From: Devosia faecipullorum | Lineage (GTDB): Bacteria; Pseudomonadota; Alphaproteobacteria; Rhizobiales; Devosiaceae | Reading direction: 5' to 3' | DNA length: 64,000 nt | NCBI RefSeq assembly: GCF_015158295.1 | Contig: NZ_JACDXV010000001.1 | Span: forward strand, 124,001 to 188,000 | Shown here: positions 26,895-37,700 of the stretch, in pieces | Layout of the letters: each line of letters begins with the position of its first letter | How positions within the stretch are numbered: the stretch's first letter is position 1 | The notes under the pieces: generated by a model | What the model saw: the letters and a program-made list of their open reading frames with translations, nothing else | What the model was told of the DNA's origin: nothing | The model's database searches: none | Program-made: the position numbers and the translations under genes

Positions 26895-29087
26895 ATGGCG
26901 ATTCCCTGGGCCGGTGCAGAAGGCAATAACAATATGATCCACCCAACCAAGCTGATGCGTGGCGCGGTTTCCGCGATCGCCATTCTCGGGGCCGCTCCCA
27001 TGGCGGCAGGCCTTCCCGTTCTTGGCGTCACGATTGCGAACGCTCAGGAACAATTGGTTGCGGCGGTGCTGTTCGAGGGCAACAGGCGCTTCCCCGATTC
27101 CCAGCTTCTGACGATGGTCGATATCTCGACCACGGGAATTTTCAGCCAGCAGCGTCTCGCCGCGGATATCGAAAGCATCCGCCAGGCCTACGACCGCGAT
27201 GGTTTCATGTCCGTTTCGGTTACGGCCCGCACCGAGCAGACCAGCGATGGTCGTGTCCGTGTCATCTTCACCGTCAACGAAGGCGAGCGCGCGGGTATCG
27301 CGGCGATCAATTTCACCGGCAATAACGCTATTGGGGCGAATAACCTCAAGGGCGCCATGCTCACCAAGGAAACCGGCATCCTGAGCTGGCTGGTGCGTGA
27401 CGACAGCTATGACGAACAGAAAATGGCCGTCGACCGGGAGCGTATCCGCCTCTATTACGCCAATCGCGGTTACCCCGATGCGCAAGTCAATTCGGTTGCC
27501 GAGTATGATGCTTCGCGCAATGCCTATTTCGTCAATGTCACGGTAAACGAAGGCCAGCGCTACAATTTCGGTAACGTCGCCATCGAGACCAGCATTGATG
27601 GCCTCAATACCGATGTGTTGCGCGGTACGGTGCGGACCGGCCAGAACGACCAGTTCTCCAATGCCGACCTGCAAAAGAGCATCGAAGATATGGCCTATGA
27701 GGCCACGGCTCAGGGCTATTCCTTCGCCGACGTTCGGGCGCGTCTTGATCGTGACGTGGCCACCAATACGTTCAACGTCACCTATCTGGTGGACGAAGGT
27801 GCTCGCGTCTATGTCGAGCGCATCAACATCACCGGCAACGTCAAGACCCGCGATTTCGTGATCCGCCGCGAGCTGGCTTTTGCCGAAGGCGATCCGTTCA
27901 ATCGTTCCATGGTCATTCGCGGCCGTAACGCCATTCAGGCGCTGGATTTCTTCTCGCGCGTTGAAGTTTCGACCGCCCCGGGTTCGTCGGCCGACAAGAT
28001 TGTTCTCAACGTCAATGTCGTTGAGAAGTCCACCGGCGAATATGGCGCCACGGCGGGATATTCAACGTCGGACGGTATTCTTGGTGAGCTGTCGCTGACT
28101 GAGCGGAACTTCCTTGGGCGTGGTCAATATCTGCGCGCCGCCATTGGCGCGTCCCAGTCCGGCCGTACTTTCGACTTCTCCTTCACCGAGCCTCGCTTCA
28201 TGGGCCTCAAGGTCGCGGCGGGCGTCGATGCCTATCGTCGTATCAACGACGAGACCACTGCGAGCTTCTACGGTACGGAGACGACTGGCGGCCAGTTGCG
28301 CTTTGGTATTCCAGTCACCAGTGCGCTGACAGCCAATGTCTTTGGTGGCTACGAATACAAGCTGATTAAGGATGGCGACGCCAGCGCGACGCCGCCGGTA
28401 CCGGCCGATTCCAGCCTGGTGACCGACGGTCAGGAATTTCACAAGGTCTTTACGGGCTATACTCTGACCTGGAACGGCGTTGATGATATCAAGAAGCCGA
28501 CTGAAGGACTCTATGCCACCTTCAGCCAACAATATATAAACCTTAACTATTCCGGCACGACCGATCACTTGCTCAAGTCTGAAGCGCGCGCGCGTTATTT
28601 CATGCCGCTCCTTCAGGATAGCGGCATGGTCGCCAGCGTGCGTGGTCAGGCCGGGGTGATCAACAATATAGGCGGTGGTGCCGGTGTGCACGCCGTCGAA
28701 GCATTCACCCCCGGCTCGCAGCTTGTGCGCGGCTTCCAAGGTCGCGGCTATGGCCCGCGTCTGGGCTCAGGCGAGTATCTCGGCACCACGATGTTTGCCG
28801 GCATTTCTGGCGAAATCGAGTTCCCGATCCCTGGCCTTCCGGAGAATTACGGCCTGTCCGGCGCGGTCTGGGTTGATGCGGCCTGGATTGGCGATGCGAG
28901 CGATATCATCGGTGGCGGAGCAGCCGTTGCGGCGAGCAATGATGATCCGTGGCGCGCTTCGGTTGGCGCCTCGCTGATCTGGGCTTCGCCGTTCGGTCCG
29001 CTGCGTGGCGATTTCGCCCACGTACTCAACAAGTCCACGGACGACCGCACGCAGGTATTCCAGTTCACCATCTCCACCTTGCTGTAA
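26895..29087 (+). CDS. bamA: Outer membrane protein assembly factor BamA
   Basis: Omp85 protein that inserts beta-barrels into the outer membrane. An N-terminal signal peptide ends near ANAQEQ (about residue 53). Five POTRA domains follow (VLFEGNRRFPDSQLL, INFTGNNAIGANNLKGAM, INITGNVKTRDFVIRREL among the repeats), then the barrel from about residue 390 with SLTERNFLGRGQYL and the lid motif VRGFQGRGYGPR. The ATG at 26895 has GGGGGAG eight bases upstream; an ATG at 26934 would shorten the signal peptide's n-region. The last residue is Leu, not the usual aromatic. Confidence 0.96.
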   Translation: MAIPWAGAEGNNNMIHPTKLMRGAVSAIAILGAAPMAAGLPVLGVTIANAQEQLVAAVLFEGNRRFPDSQLLTMVDISTTGIFSQQRLAADIESIRQAYDRDGFMSVSVTARTEQTSDGRVRVIFTVNEGERAGIAAINFTGNNAIGANNLKGAMLTKETGILSWLVRDDSYDEQKMAVDRERIRLYYANRGYPDAQVNSVAEYDASRNAYFVNVTVNEGQRYNFGNVAIETSIDGLNTDVLRGTVRTGQNDQFSNADLQKSIEDMAYEATAQGYSFADVRARLDRDVATNTFNVTYLVDEGARVYVERINITGNVKTRDFVIRRELAFAEGDPFNRSMVIRGRNAIQALDFFSRVEVSTAPGSSADKIVLNVNVVEKSTGEYGATAGYSTSDGILGELSLTERNFLGRGQYLRAAIGASQSGRTFDFSFTEPRFMGLKVAAGVDAYRRINDETTASFYGTETTGGQLRFGIPVTSALTANVFGGYEYKLIKDGDASATPPVPADSSLVTDGQEFHKVFTGYTLTWNGVDDIKKPTEGLYATFSQQYINLNYSGTTDHLLKSEARARYFMPLLQDSGMVASVRGQAGVINNIGGGAGVHAVEAFTPGSQLVRGFQGRGYGPRLGSGEYLGTTMFAGISGEIEFPIPGLPENYGLSGAVWVDAAWIGDASDIIGGGAAVAASNDDPWRASVGASLIWASPFGPLRGDFAHVLNKSTDDRTQVFQFTISTLL

Positions 29088-29111
29088 TTCTGCTGGCGTG
29101 AGAGACTTTTT

Positions 29112-29149
29112 AGAGCCGCGGGGCGGTAGCGCCGCGGCTCTCTTGTTTT
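29112..29149 (+). terminator. Terminator after bamA
   Basis: Ten-bp inverted repeat AGAGCCGCGG (29112-29121) and CCGCGGCTCT (29132-29141) with a loop that is itself partly self-complementary, followed by CTTGTTTT. It lies between bamA and lpxD, so the lpx genes probably receive partial read-through or use their own promoter. Confidence 0.7.
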
Positions 29150-29159
29150 GAGTGGCGTC

Positions 29160-30188
29160 ATGGTCGATACCCGTTTCCACCGCTTTGCCGGCCCCATCGC
29201 CATAGGCGTCTTGCTCGCCAGAATCGGGCGGGCGGATCTGGCGGAAACAATTTCCACTCCTGATCACCTGTTGACCGGGGCCGATGAACTCGACCGGGCC
29301 GAAGCGGGCGATGTCGCACTGGCTGCCCAGCAGAGCTATGCAGACGCATTGCGCAGCACGTCGGCAGGTGTCGTGGTGGTCAAGCCCTCATTGCTAGACC
29401 TCGTCCCCCGGGGCAGCATCGCCGTTCCGGCCGATCATCCGCATGAAGTTTTCGTCGAGATTCTGGACGCGCTCTACCCGTCCAGTACCAGATCGGTCAT
29501 CGCTGCCGACCGCAATGACCTAGGCGCACCTTTCTATGAGCGGGACGTCGTCCTAGGTCCGAACGTGTCGATCGGACCTGGTGTCGAAATCGGCCGAGGC
29601 ACGGTCATCGGCGCCAATACGGTTATTGGCGCCGGGGTTACGATCGGACGCAATTGCGTCATCGCCGCCAATTGCACCATCGACTGCGCCCATATCGGCA
29701 ATGACGTTGTGATTCATTCCGGCGTAAGAATCGGCACAGAAGGATTCGGCTGGCTGGATTTGGGGCGATCCAACCGCAAAATTCCACAGCTGGGACGGGT
29801 GATCGTTCAGGACCGCGTTGAAATCGGCGCCAACAGCACCATCGACCGCGGGGCACTGGGCGACACGGTGATCGGCGATGGCACCAAACTGGATAACCTG
29901 GTGCAGATCGGTCATAATTGCCGAATTGGCCGCAATTGCCTGATTGCTGCCATGAGCGGCCTGGCGGGCTCCACCGTTGTTGAAGATGGAGTTCTCATGG
30001 GCGGCAATGTCGGCACGTCTGGTCATCTGACCATCGGGGCCGGATCGGTGATCCATGGCCGGGCCGCGGTCACCAAGGACTGGCCCGCCGGCTCCAAACT
30101 TGCCGGGGCGCCGGCACAGGATATAAGAGATTTCTGGCGAGAACTCGCCGTATTGCGGAAACTGTCTAAAGGGGACAAGCGGGGATGA
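29160..30188 (+). CDS. lpxD: UDP-3-O-(3-hydroxyacyl)glucosamine N-acyltransferase
   Basis: Third step of lipid A synthesis: adds the N-linked hydroxyacyl chain from acyl-ACP. The protein has 342 residues, starting at ATG 29160 (a TTG 12 bases upstream overlaps the terminator region and is less likely). An N-terminal uridine-binding domain is followed by hexapeptide left-handed beta-helix repeats ([20 protein letters not shown]) with the catalytic His in [11 protein letters not shown] and a C-terminal helix. Its stop overlaps the fabZ ATG by four bases (ATGA). Confidence 0.97.
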   Translation: MVDTRFHRFAGPIAIGVLLARIGRADLAETISTPDHLLTGADELDRAEAGDVALAAQQSYADALRSTSAGVVVVKPSLLDLVPRGSIAVPADHPHEVFVEILDALYPSSTRSVIAADRNDLGAPFYERDVVLGPNVSIGPGVEIGRGTVIGANTVIGAGVTIGRNCVIAANCTIDCAHIGNDVVIHSGVRIGTEGFGWLDLGRSNRKIPQLGRVIVQDRVEIGANSTIDRGALGDTVIGDGTKLDNLVQIGHNCRIGRNCLIAAMSGLAGSTVVEDGVLMGGNVGTSGHLTIGAGSVIHGRAAVTKDWPAGSKLAGAPAQDIRDFWRELAVLRKLSKGDKRG

Positions 30189-30661
30189 ACGATACCGTCA
30201 GCAGCGCCACAGAACTCGATGCGATGAGCATTGCCGAGATTTTGGAAGCTTTGCCGCACCGCTACCCCTTCCTGATGATCGACCGCATCATCGATATCAA
30301 TGGCGACGAATCTGCGGTGGGGATCAAGAACGTCACGTTCAACGAACCTATCTTCCAGGGGCATTTCCCGGGCAATCCTATCTTCCCCGGCGTTTTGATC
30401 ATCGAAGGCATGGCCCAGACGGCCGGTGCTATTGTCATCAAGCACGATGCCAATGCGGGCGGAAAGAAGATCGTGCTCATGTTGGGCGTGGACAATGCGC
30501 GCTTCCGCAAGCCGGCGGGCCCCGGTGATACGCTGGAATTCCATATTTCCAAGATGCACCGTCGGCGCAATGTCGGCCGCTACAAGGCTGAAGCCAAGGT
30601 CAATGGCGCAATTGTCGCCGAAGCTGAGATCACCGCGATGATCGTGAGTGCCGATTCGTGA
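30185..30661 (+). CDS. fabZ: 3-hydroxyacyl-[acyl-carrier-protein] dehydratase FabZ
   Basis: Dehydrates 3-hydroxyacyl-ACP in fatty-acid elongation and thereby competes with the lipid A acyltransferases for the same substrate. The hot-dog-fold active site is visible as [20 protein letters not shown] with catalytic His60 and Glu74. The length is 158 residues. It overlaps lpxD by four bases and lpxA by four bases, so the three are translationally coupled in the usual lpxD-fabZ-lpxA arrangement. Confidence 0.98.
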   Translation: MNDTVSSATELDAMSIAEILEALPHRYPFLMIDRIIDINGDESAVGIKNVTFNEPIFQGHFPGNPIFPGVLIIEGMAQTAGAIVIKHDANAGGKKIVLMLGVDNARFRKPAGPGDTLEFHISKMHRRRNVGRYKAEAKVNGAIVAEAEITAMIVSADS

Positions 30662-31467
30662 GTTCTGCGGACATTCATCCCACCGCCATCATTGCCGATG
30701 GCGCCGTGATTGGTGCCGGCGTTCGCATCGGCCCCTATTGCATGGTGGGACCGAAGGTCGTTCTGGGCGACTATGTGGAACTGATCTCCCATGTCGTGGT
30801 GGAAGGCAAAACCGCGATTGGTGCGGGAACCCGTATCTTTCCCTTCGCGTCGGTGGGGCACCAGCCGCAGGATCTCAAATTTCACGGCGAGGATTCGCGC
30901 CTCGAGATCGGTGAACGGTGTACGATCCGCGAATCGGTGACCATCAATCCGGGTACCGAAGGCGGCGGTATGCTGACCAAAATCGGCAATGACTGCCTGA
31001 TCATGGCCAGTGCGCATGTCGCCCACGACGCCATTTTGGGCAACAATGTCATCATGGCAAATTATGTCGGTGTCGCGGGCCATGTGCACGTTGGAGACAA
31101 CGTGATTTTTGGTGGCACCTGCGTTATCCACCAGTTCTCGCGCATTGGCGCTCACGCCTTTATCGGCGCCCAGTCTATGGTTGACGGCGATGTCATCCCC
31201 TATGGCATGGCCGTGGGGAACCGCGCCGTGCTGACCGGACTCAATCTTGTCGGCCTCAAGCGCCGCAAATTCGACCGCGAAGCTATTCACCGTCTGCGCG
31301 CCGCCTATCGGCAGATCTTCGCCAGTGAAGGGACGCTTATCGAGCGGGTCGAGGACGCCGCCGAACTCTTCAAGGACGATTCTCTGGTGCAGGAGGTTGT
31401 CGGCTTCATCAGGCAACCCTCCAGTCGACCCATTCTGTTGCCGCGCAACGGGAACGAAAGCGAGTAA
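30658..31467 (+). CDS. lpxA: Acyl-ACP--UDP-N-acetylglucosamine O-acyltransferase
   Basis: First step of lipid A synthesis. It starts at a GTG overlapping the fabZ stop (GTGA), giving [20 protein letters not shown]. Hexapeptide beta-helix repeats run through residue about 190. The catalytic His123 is in ASAHVAHDAILGNN, and the C-terminal helical domain follows NLVGLKRRKFDREAI. The length is 269 residues. In most alphaproteobacteria lpxI follows; here lpxB comes after only 15 bases. Confidence 0.97.
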   Translation: MSSADIHPTAIIADGAVIGAGVRIGPYCMVGPKVVLGDYVELISHVVVEGKTAIGAGTRIFPFASVGHQPQDLKFHGEDSRLEIGERCTIRESVTINPGTEGGGMLTKIGNDCLIMASAHVAHDAILGNNVIMANYVGVAGHVHVGDNVIFGGTCVIHQFSRIGAHAFIGAQSMVDGDVIPYGMAVGNRAVLTGLNLVGLKRRKFDREAIHRLRAAYRQIFASEGTLIERVEDAAELFKDDSLVQEVVGFIRQPSSRPILLPRNGNESE

Positions 31468-31482
31468 GAATCGGGAGCCGGG

Positions 31483-32610
31483 ATGGCCGAGCCAGTGCGC
31501 CTTTTTATCCTGGCGGGAGAGCCTTCCGGCGATCGCATCGCCGCCGATCTGATCATGCGGCTGCGCCGGCAGATCGAGCTGGACCTGTCCGGTGTCGGCG
31601 GCGTGGAACTTGCGGGGCAGGGGCTTGCAACGCTCTACCCAATGTCCGACCTGGCGGTCATGGGTGTGACTGATGTCATCCTCAATTTGCCGCGTCTATT
31701 GTGGCGGCTCGAACAGACTGCCCGCTTCATCCTCAAAAATCAGCCGGATACCGTGATCCTGGTCGATTCCCAGGATTTCTCACGGCTCCTGGCGCAGCGC
31801 CTGCGCAAGCGCAGCTATAGGGGGAAGCTTGTGCTCTACGTAGCGCCCTCCGTCTGGGCTCGGCATCCCGAGCGCGCAGGAAAACTCACGCCGCTCTTCG
31901 ACGCGGTTTTGGCCGTGCTGCCCTTCGAACCCGCGGTGATGGCCGAACTCGGCGGGCCACCAACCTATTATGTCGGCCATCCGGCGCTCGCGGGGCAGAA
32001 CAAGGCCCCAGAAGCCGTAGAATCCGGACCATTACTGCTATTGCCTGGCAGTCGGGACGGCGAATTGCGGCGCCATCTGCCTTTGCTGAGAGCACTCGCA
32101 CCCACGCTCGCCGCGCTCCCGCATGTCACCGAAATCGTCATCCCGACCTTGCCGTCACTGCGCATGAGACTGGAGGCGGACCTCGCCGGCTGGCCTGTTG
32201 CCGTAACGTTGATGGATCGCCGAGAGGATCGGCCTGCGCTGTACGCCAGCGCCGTGGGGGCGATCTGTGTGTCGGGAACGGTAACGTTGGAACTCGCGCT
32301 GGCGCGTGTTCCCATGATGGTGCTCTACGCACTGGATGGGCATCAGGCCCGCATGTTCGACCAGCTGGGGCGACCGCCGGTGTCCCTGCCCAATATAATC
32401 CTCGGCCGGACGGCCGTTCCCGAACATGTCGCCGCGCAGTTTTCCACTGCCGAACTGGAGCAAGCCGCGCTGGAGCTACTGGGTAATAAAAAAGCCCGCC
32501 AGCAGCAGATTGATGCCTTTGGCGAGCTTTCGAATTTGATGGAGGCGGGGCAGCCTCCGCTTGGACGCCAGGATCCGGCAGAGCGGATCCTCAGCATCCT
32601 GGCCGCTTAG
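31483..32610 (+). CDS. lpxB: Lipid-A-disaccharide synthase
   Basis: GT19 glycosyltransferase joining UDP-diacylglucosamine and lipid X into the lipid A disaccharide at the inner membrane. The 375-residue product starts [23 protein letters not shown] and contains [28 protein letters not shown] and a C-terminal [18 protein letters not shown]. The UDP-sugar pyrophosphatase that makes its substrate is not adjacent. Its 3' end overlaps the convergent gltA by four bases, and I see no terminator there. Confidence 0.96.
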   Translation: MAEPVRLFILAGEPSGDRIAADLIMRLRRQIELDLSGVGGVELAGQGLATLYPMSDLAVMGVTDVILNLPRLLWRLEQTARFILKNQPDTVILVDSQDFSRLLAQRLRKRSYRGKLVLYVAPSVWARHPERAGKLTPLFDAVLAVLPFEPAVMAELGGPPTYYVGHPALAGQNKAPEAVESGPLLLLPGSRDGELRRHLPLLRALAPTLAALPHVTEIVIPTLPSLRMRLEADLAGWPVAVTLMDRREDRPALYASAVGAICVSGTVTLELALARVPMMVLYALDGHQARMFDQLGRPPVSLPNIILGRTAVPEHVAAQFSTAELEQAALELLGNKKARQQQIDAFGELSNLMEAGQPPLGRQDPAERILSILAA

Positions 32611-33896
32611 CGCGAGGCAATCGGCGCGTAGTCGCGCGCCGTTGCGCCATTGTAAAGCTGGCGCGGACGGCCGATCTTCTTCTGCGGATCGCCGATCATT
32701 TCCTTCCACTGGCTGATCCAGCCCACAGTGCGGGCCACGGCGAACAGCACGGTGAACATCGAGGTCGGAAAGCCGATCGCGTCGAGGATCACACCCGAAT
32801 AGAAATCAACGTTCGGATAGAGCTTGCGATCGATGAAATACTGATCTTCAAGCGCGATGCGCTCGAGTTCCTGCGCCACCTGCAGGGTTGGATTGTTGCC
32901 GACGCCGAGGATTTCCAGCACTTCCTTGGCGGTAGCCTGCATCACCGTGGCGCGCGGATCGAAGTTCTTGTAGACGCGGTGACCGAAACCCATCAGACGG
33001 AACGGATCGTTTTTGTCCTTGGCCCGCTCGATGAATTCGGGAATCCGGTCCACCGTGCCGATCTCGCGCAACATGTTGAGGCAGGCCTCGTTGGCGCCGC
33101 CATGGGCCGGGCCCCAGAGGCAGGCCACGCCCGCCGCGATACAGGCGAACGGGTTGGCGTCGGACGAACCGGATAAACGGACCGTAGACGTGGACGCGTT
33201 CTGTTCGTGATCGGCGTGCAGGGTGAAGATCAGGTCCATCGCACGGGCGATCTTCGGATTGACCTTGTAATCCTCTGCCGGCACCGAGAAGCACATATGC
33301 AGGAAATTGGATGCGTAATCGAGGTCGTTGCGCGGATAAACGAAGGGCTGGCCCACCGAATATTTGTAAGCCATGGCTGCCAGAGTCGGGATCTTGGCAA
33401 TCATGCGGATCGAGGCGATCTCGCGCTGGCGCGGATCGTTGATGTCGGTGCTGTCGTGATAGAAGGCGGCCATGGCGCCGACCACGCCGGTCATGATGGC
33501 CATCGGATGCGCATCGCGACGGAAGCCGCGATAGAAATAGTGCATCTGTTCATGCACCATGGTGTGGCGCGTCACCAGCTTTTCGAATTCGGCAAACTGG
33601 GTCTTGCTCGGCAATTCGCCATAGAGCAGCAGATAGCAGACTTCGAGATAGTTCGACTTGTCTGCCAATTGCTCGATCGGATAACCCCGATAGAGAAGCT
33701 CACCCTTATCGCCGTCGATATAGGTGATGGCGCTGTCGCAAGCGGCCGTAGACGTGAAGCCGGGGTCATAGGTGAACAGGCCTGTCTTCGCATAGAGCGA
33801 ACGGATGTCCATTACGTCCGGACCCACCGATCCGCTCAATATCGGGAATTCGTGGGTCTGGTCTCCGATGACGAGTTTGGCGACTTTGTCGGTCAT
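32607..33896 (-). CDS. gltA: Citrate synthase (type II)
   Basis: Condenses acetyl-CoA and oxaloacetate at the entry of the TCA cycle. The 429-residue length and N-terminal beta domain fit the hexameric Gram-negative type. Active-site segments are [14 protein letters not shown] near residue 230, [16 protein letters not shown] near residue 305, and a late [15 protein letters not shown] with the catalytic Asp. AGGAGAG lies just before the ATG. Transcription runs toward lpxB, with a four-base tail-to-tail overlap. Confidence 0.97.
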   Translation of the reverse strand: MTDKVAKLVIGDQTHEFPILSGSVGPDVMDIRSLYAKTGLFTYDPGFTSTAACDSAITYIDGDKGELLYRGYPIEQLADKSNYLEVCYLLLYGELPSKTQFAEFEKLVTRHTMVHEQMHYFYRGFRRDAHPMAIMTGVVGAMAAFYHDSTDINDPRQREIASIRMIAKIPTLAAMAYKYSVGQPFVYPRNDLDYASNFLHMCFSVPAEDYKVNPKIARAMDLIFTLHADHEQNASTSTVRLSGSSDANPFACIAAGVACLWGPAHGGANEACLNMLREIGTVDRIPEFIERAKDKNDPFRLMGFGHRVYKNFDPRATVMQATAKEVLEILGVGNNPTLQVAQELERIALEDQYFIDRKLYPNVDFYSGVILDAIGFPTSMFTVLFAVARTVGWISQWKEMIGDPQKKIGRPRQLYNGATARDYAPIASR

Positions 33897-34048
33897 TGAG
33901 CTCTCCTCGTTTCACCTGCGCGCCCGCCAATGCAACAGCGATTTAAACGGCGCGAGGGACGGCGCCTTGGAAGCGCCGGATTGTGATGCAGAGGTATCAG
34001 GTCTTGGCGGCCCCAAGCAACTGATAGGTAAGTATGACTTATCCAGAA

Positions 34049-34072
34049 GATGGCGCCGGATGGGACGCCATC
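34049..34072 (-). terminator. Weak terminator after gltX
   Basis: Seven-bp inverted repeat GATGGCG (34049-34055) and CGCCATC (34066-34072) just beyond the gltX stop; on the minus strand it is followed by TTCT. The remainder of the 183-base gltX-gltA gap holds another small stem (33961-33977) and presumably the gltA promoter. Confidence 0.4.
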
Positions 34073-34079
34073 GTCAAGT

Positions 34080-35495
34080 TCAGGCGGGGGCCTGGTCGCC
34101 GAGTCGGGCCATGCTTTCTTCGCGTCCGATCAGCACCATGACCTCGAAAATCCCCGGAGATACGGTACGTCCCGTGAGGGCGGCGCGCAGTGGCTGAGCC
34201 AGCTTGCCCAGCTTGACACCCTTTTCTTCCGCCAATTGCCGCATGGCCGCGTCGATAGCAGGCACTGACCATTCGGCAAGCCCCCCTAACGTATTGGCAA
34301 TGCTGGACAGCAGCGCGCGGGCGTTATCGGTCAGCAGCGCGGCCGCCGCTTCATCCGGCTGGATGGGGCGAAGGGCATAGATGAACTGCGCCAGGTCGAT
34401 CAGTTCCAACACCGTCTTGGCGCGCGGCTGCAATTCGGGCAGGGCCGCGAGCACGGTGTTGTGATTAGTGAGGAGGCCCTGGACGTCGTTGTCGCGACCG
34501 ACTTCCCGGGCGGTCTCGACCATCACATTATAGAGGTAGGTCGGATCGGACTCCCGGATGTAATGGCCGTTGATGTTTTCCAGTTTCACAAAATCGAAGC
34601 GCGCCGCGCCCTTGTTGAGGGCTTCGAGGCTGAACCATTCCACCATCTGCTCGGTGGAGAAAATCTCGTCGTCGCCATGGCTCCAGCCGAGGCGCGCCAG
34701 ATAATTGCGCACGGCGGCGGGGAGATAGCCCAGCTGCCGATATGCCTCGACGCCCAGTGCTCCGTGACGCTTGGAGAGCTTGGCCCCGTCAGGGCCATGG
34801 ATGAGCGGGATATGGGCCATTTCCGGCACGGACCAGCCCATGGCATTGTAGATGACGATCTGGCGCGCGGCATTGGTCAGGTGGTCATCGCCGCGAATGA
34901 TATGGGTGACGCCCATGTCATGATCGTCCACCACCACGGCATGCATATAGGTCGGCGTTCCATCCGAGCGCAGGATGATGAAATCGTCGAGGTTTTCGGT
35001 CTTGAACACCACGTCGCCCTGCACATGGTCATGCACGATGATTTCGCCGGAGAGCGGCGACTTGATGCGGACCACGGGCTTGACGCCTTCGGGCGCCTCG
35101 GCGGGATCGCGGTCGCGCCAATAGCCATTGTAGCGCGGTGGCTTGCCGGCGGCCCGGGCCTCCTCGCGCATCTGGTCCAGTTCCTGCGGCGAGCAGTAGC
35201 AATAGTAGGCATGGCCCATTTTCACCAGCTCATGGGCCACTTCGGCATGGCGCGCGGCACGAGCGAATTGGCTGATCGGCTCACCGTCCCAGTCGAGCCC
35301 GAGCCATTTCAACCCGTCTATAAGCGCGGTAACCGCTGCCTCGGTCGAACGTTCCCGGTCCGTGTCCTCGATGCGCAGCAACATCTTGCCGCCCTGGTTC
35401 TGGGCATAGGCCCAGGAGAACAGCGCCGTACGGGCTCCGCCGATATGGAGATAGCCGGTGGGCGAGGGAGCAAAGCGGGTAACGACCTGGGACAT
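34080..35495 (-). CDS. gltX: Glutamate--tRNA ligase
   Basis: Class I aminoacyl-tRNA synthetase. The start at 35495 gives [20 protein letters not shown] with the HIGH motif (HIGG, residues 17-20); the frame is open much further upstream but without family similarity and would run into comEC. The KMSKS-type motif is [11 protein letters not shown] near residue 244. The length of 471 residues is normal. It is divergent from comEC, with about 75 bases between starts. Many alphaproteobacteria have two gltX-type genes; the second, if any, is not here. Confidence 0.97.
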   Translation of the reverse strand: MSQVVTRFAPSPTGYLHIGGARTALFSWAYAQNQGGKMLLRIEDTDRERSTEAAVTALIDGLKWLGLDWDGEPISQFARAARHAEVAHELVKMGHAYYCYCSPQELDQMREEARAAGKPPRYNGYWRDRDPAEAPEGVKPVVRIKSPLSGEIIVHDHVQGDVVFKTENLDDFIILRSDGTPTYMHAVVVDDHDMGVTHIIRGDDHLTNAARQIVIYNAMGWSVPEMAHIPLIHGPDGAKLSKRHGALGVEAYRQLGYLPAAVRNYLARLGWSHGDDEIFSTEQMVEWFSLEALNKGAARFDFVKLENINGHYIRESDPTYLYNVMVETAREVGRDNDVQGLLTNHNTVLAALPELQPRAKTVLELIDLAQFIYALRPIQPDEAAAALLTDNARALLSSIANTLGGLAEWSVPAIDAAMRQLAEEKGVKLGKLAQPLRAALTGRTVSPGIFEVMVLIGREESMARLGDQAPA

Positions 35496-35570
35496 GGCAA
35501 CCGAGACATTTTGAGGAATTGCGGGCCGTGTGTAGCATAGGCCCGCTTGAGCGCAAGGGTGGGGCGCATC

Positions 35571-37700
35571 GTGGCCGGGCAGGAGGCATGGACAGTCAGG
35601 ACCAATCGGTCGGCGCGGCAGCAATGGCCGCCCCGGCCTGAAGATGGTGCGGGCTTGGTCTCGGCGGGGCGCAGTTTTCTGACCGCATTCACGCATGCCG
35701 CTGAAAATCGACGCCTTTTCGTCGTGCTGCCCTTCAGCATGATCGCAGGGCTGGTTCTTTATGCCCTGATGTACGATGAACCGACCTCGCCGCTCCTGTT
35801 GGGCGGCGCGGGTATCGTTGTGTTCCTGCTGCTGACGGCCGGGCTGACGCATTCGCTCAATGTCCTGCGCATTGCCGTGCAACTGAGCGCCTTCTGGTTC
35901 GGCTTCTGTCTGCTGCCGGCTCACGCCGCCCTCTTTGGAACACCCATGCTCGCCTTCCCTGCCTATGGCGTTTACGAGGCGCATGTCGATGAGGTGCTGT
36001 CCGCCGATGACAGCCAGCGGCGGGTGGTGGTTTCGCAAATCGTGCCACGGGAGGGCGCTCGACCGCTCGATATCAGGCGGGCGCGTCTGTCGCTGCCGGC
36101 GGAACCGGAACTGCGGCCCGGTGACCGCCTGCGCGCCGCGCTGCGGCTGGCACCGGTGCCCGGCCCGGTCCTGCCCGGATCGCATGATGGTCAATTCCAT
36201 GCCTATTTCATCGGCGTGGGAGCCTATGGCGGCGCCACGGGCGCGGTTGAACGCATCATAGAGGGAAGCGACAGTGATCTCGGGCGGAAGGTGCAGGGCC
36301 TGCGCGATTTTATCGCCGCCCGCATCGACCTCGCTCTGCACGGGTCCAGCGCCGCCATCGGAAAATCCATGGTCATGGGCGACCAGAGCGATATTTCCGA
36401 CGAAACCCGGGACGTAATGGCCGCTTCGGGCCTCGCTCATATCTATTCGATTTCGGGACTGCATCTCTCCATCGTCGCGGGGGGGCTCTATTGGCTGGTG
36501 CGGCTGCTGCTGGCCTCGCTGCCGGCGCTGGTGACATGGCCGATCAAGCAGATTGCCGCGCTGATCGGCATCGTCGCGGCCTTTCTTTATCTGCTATTGG
36601 CCGGCGGGGTGGATAACGTTCCCGCTTTCCGGTCCACCCTGATGCTCGCCCTGATCTTTGGCGCCGTTCTGGCGGGAAGGCAGGCGCTGACCATGCGCAA
36701 TGTCGCCATCGCCGCGATTGTGGTCATCGCCATCGACCCGGCCAGCGTTTTCCGCCCCAGCTTCCAGCTCTCTTTCGCCGCCGTGATCGGGCTCATCGGC
36801 ATTTACGAACTGCCCCGGCCCTTCGCGGCGGCCAGCACCAGGCTGGAGCGGCTGTGGCATCTGGTGGCGGCTACGGCCTGGACAAGCTTTATCGCGGGGC
36901 TGGCGACACTTTTGTTCTCCGCCTACCACTTCCAGCAGACCGCTCCGCTCAGCGTATTGGGCAATGTCATGGCCCTGCCATTTGTCGGGCTAATCATGTG
37001 GGCCGGCGTGGTCGCCATGCTGGTCATGCCGCTGGGGCTCGACGGATTTTTCTTCCAAATCATGGGGTGGGGCATCGACGGCATGCTCCTGGTGGCCGAA
37101 ATTGTGGCCCATTGGAGCGAAGGGCTGACCGGTAACCCATTGCTTGCCAATTGGACGCTGATAGGCGGGCTGGTGGCGCTGGCCTGGTTCGGCTTTCTGG
37201 AAAACCGCTGGCGCCTGCTGGCTCCCGCGCTGCTGGTGCCTCTCGTCTTCCTCTTCGGTCTTGAGCCGCGTCCCGACGTGTTGATCGCAGATTCCACTCA
37301 AGCCATCGCCGTGCGCGACGGTGAAACTATGGCATTGGCCAGCGGCAGGGCGGGCAGCTTTGCGGTCAATGTCTGGAGCCGCAATTACCAGACCGAAATC
37401 GCCGCGAACCATTCCGGCACGGTCTGCGACAGCCTTGGCTGCATCGTTCAGACCCCCGATTTTTCGATCGCCATCATACGCAATGCCGCAGCTTTTGCCG
37501 AGGATTGCGGGCGACACGATCTGCTGGTCGCCCGCATCTATCCGCCCGCCTCCTGCTTTGCCGGCGCAGACGTGATCGGACCGGCGCAATTGGCTGCCGG
37601 GGGCGTGCATTGGCTGCACTGGAACGCGCATGAAGGGCGGTTCGATATTCGCCCGGCAATGGTCAATCTCAATCGGCCCTGGCGAGTTTCGCCACGCTGA
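35571..37700 (+). CDS. ComEC/Rec2 family DNA-uptake channel protein
   Basis: Inner-membrane competence protein thought to pass single-stranded DNA into the cytoplasm. It has an N-terminal pair of helices, a DUF4131 domain (residues about 100-240), and the Competence domain with the signature [19 protein letters not shown] and about seven helices. The C-terminal region (about residues 565-709) occupies the place of the beta-lactamase-like domain but I see no HxHxDH metal motif. The start is uncertain: GTG at 35571 is chosen, and TTG at 35547 is possible. The last 32 bases overlap the convergent beta-galactosidase gene. Confidence 0.9.
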   Translation: MAGQEAWTVRTNRSARQQWPPRPEDGAGLVSAGRSFLTAFTHAAENRRLFVVLPFSMIAGLVLYALMYDEPTSPLLLGGAGIVVFLLLTAGLTHSLNVLRIAVQLSAFWFGFCLLPAHAALFGTPMLAFPAYGVYEAHVDEVLSADDSQRRVVVSQIVPREGARPLDIRRARLSLPAEPELRPGDRLRAALRLAPVPGPVLPGSHDGQFHAYFIGVGAYGGATGAVERIIEGSDSDLGRKVQGLRDFIAARIDLALHGSSAAIGKSMVMGDQSDISDETRDVMAASGLAHIYSISGLHLSIVAGGLYWLVRLLLASLPALVTWPIKQIAALIGIVAAFLYLLLAGGVDNVPAFRSTLMLALIFGAVLAGRQALTMRNVAIAAIVVIAIDPASVFRPSFQLSFAAVIGLIGIYELPRPFAAASTRLERLWHLVAATAWTSFIAGLATLLFSAYHFQQTAPLSVLGNVMALPFVGLIMWAGVVAMLVMPLGLDGFFFQIMGWGIDGMLLVAEIVAHWSEGLTGNPLLANWTLIGGLVALAWFGFLENRWRLLAPALLVPLVFLFGLEPRPDVLIADSTQAIAVRDGETMALASGRAGSFAVNVWSRNYQTEIAANHSGTVCDSLGCIVQTPDFSIAIIRNAAAFAEDCGRHDLLVARIYPPASCFAGADVIGPAQLAAGGVHWLHWNAHEGRFDIRPAMVNLNRPWRVSPR

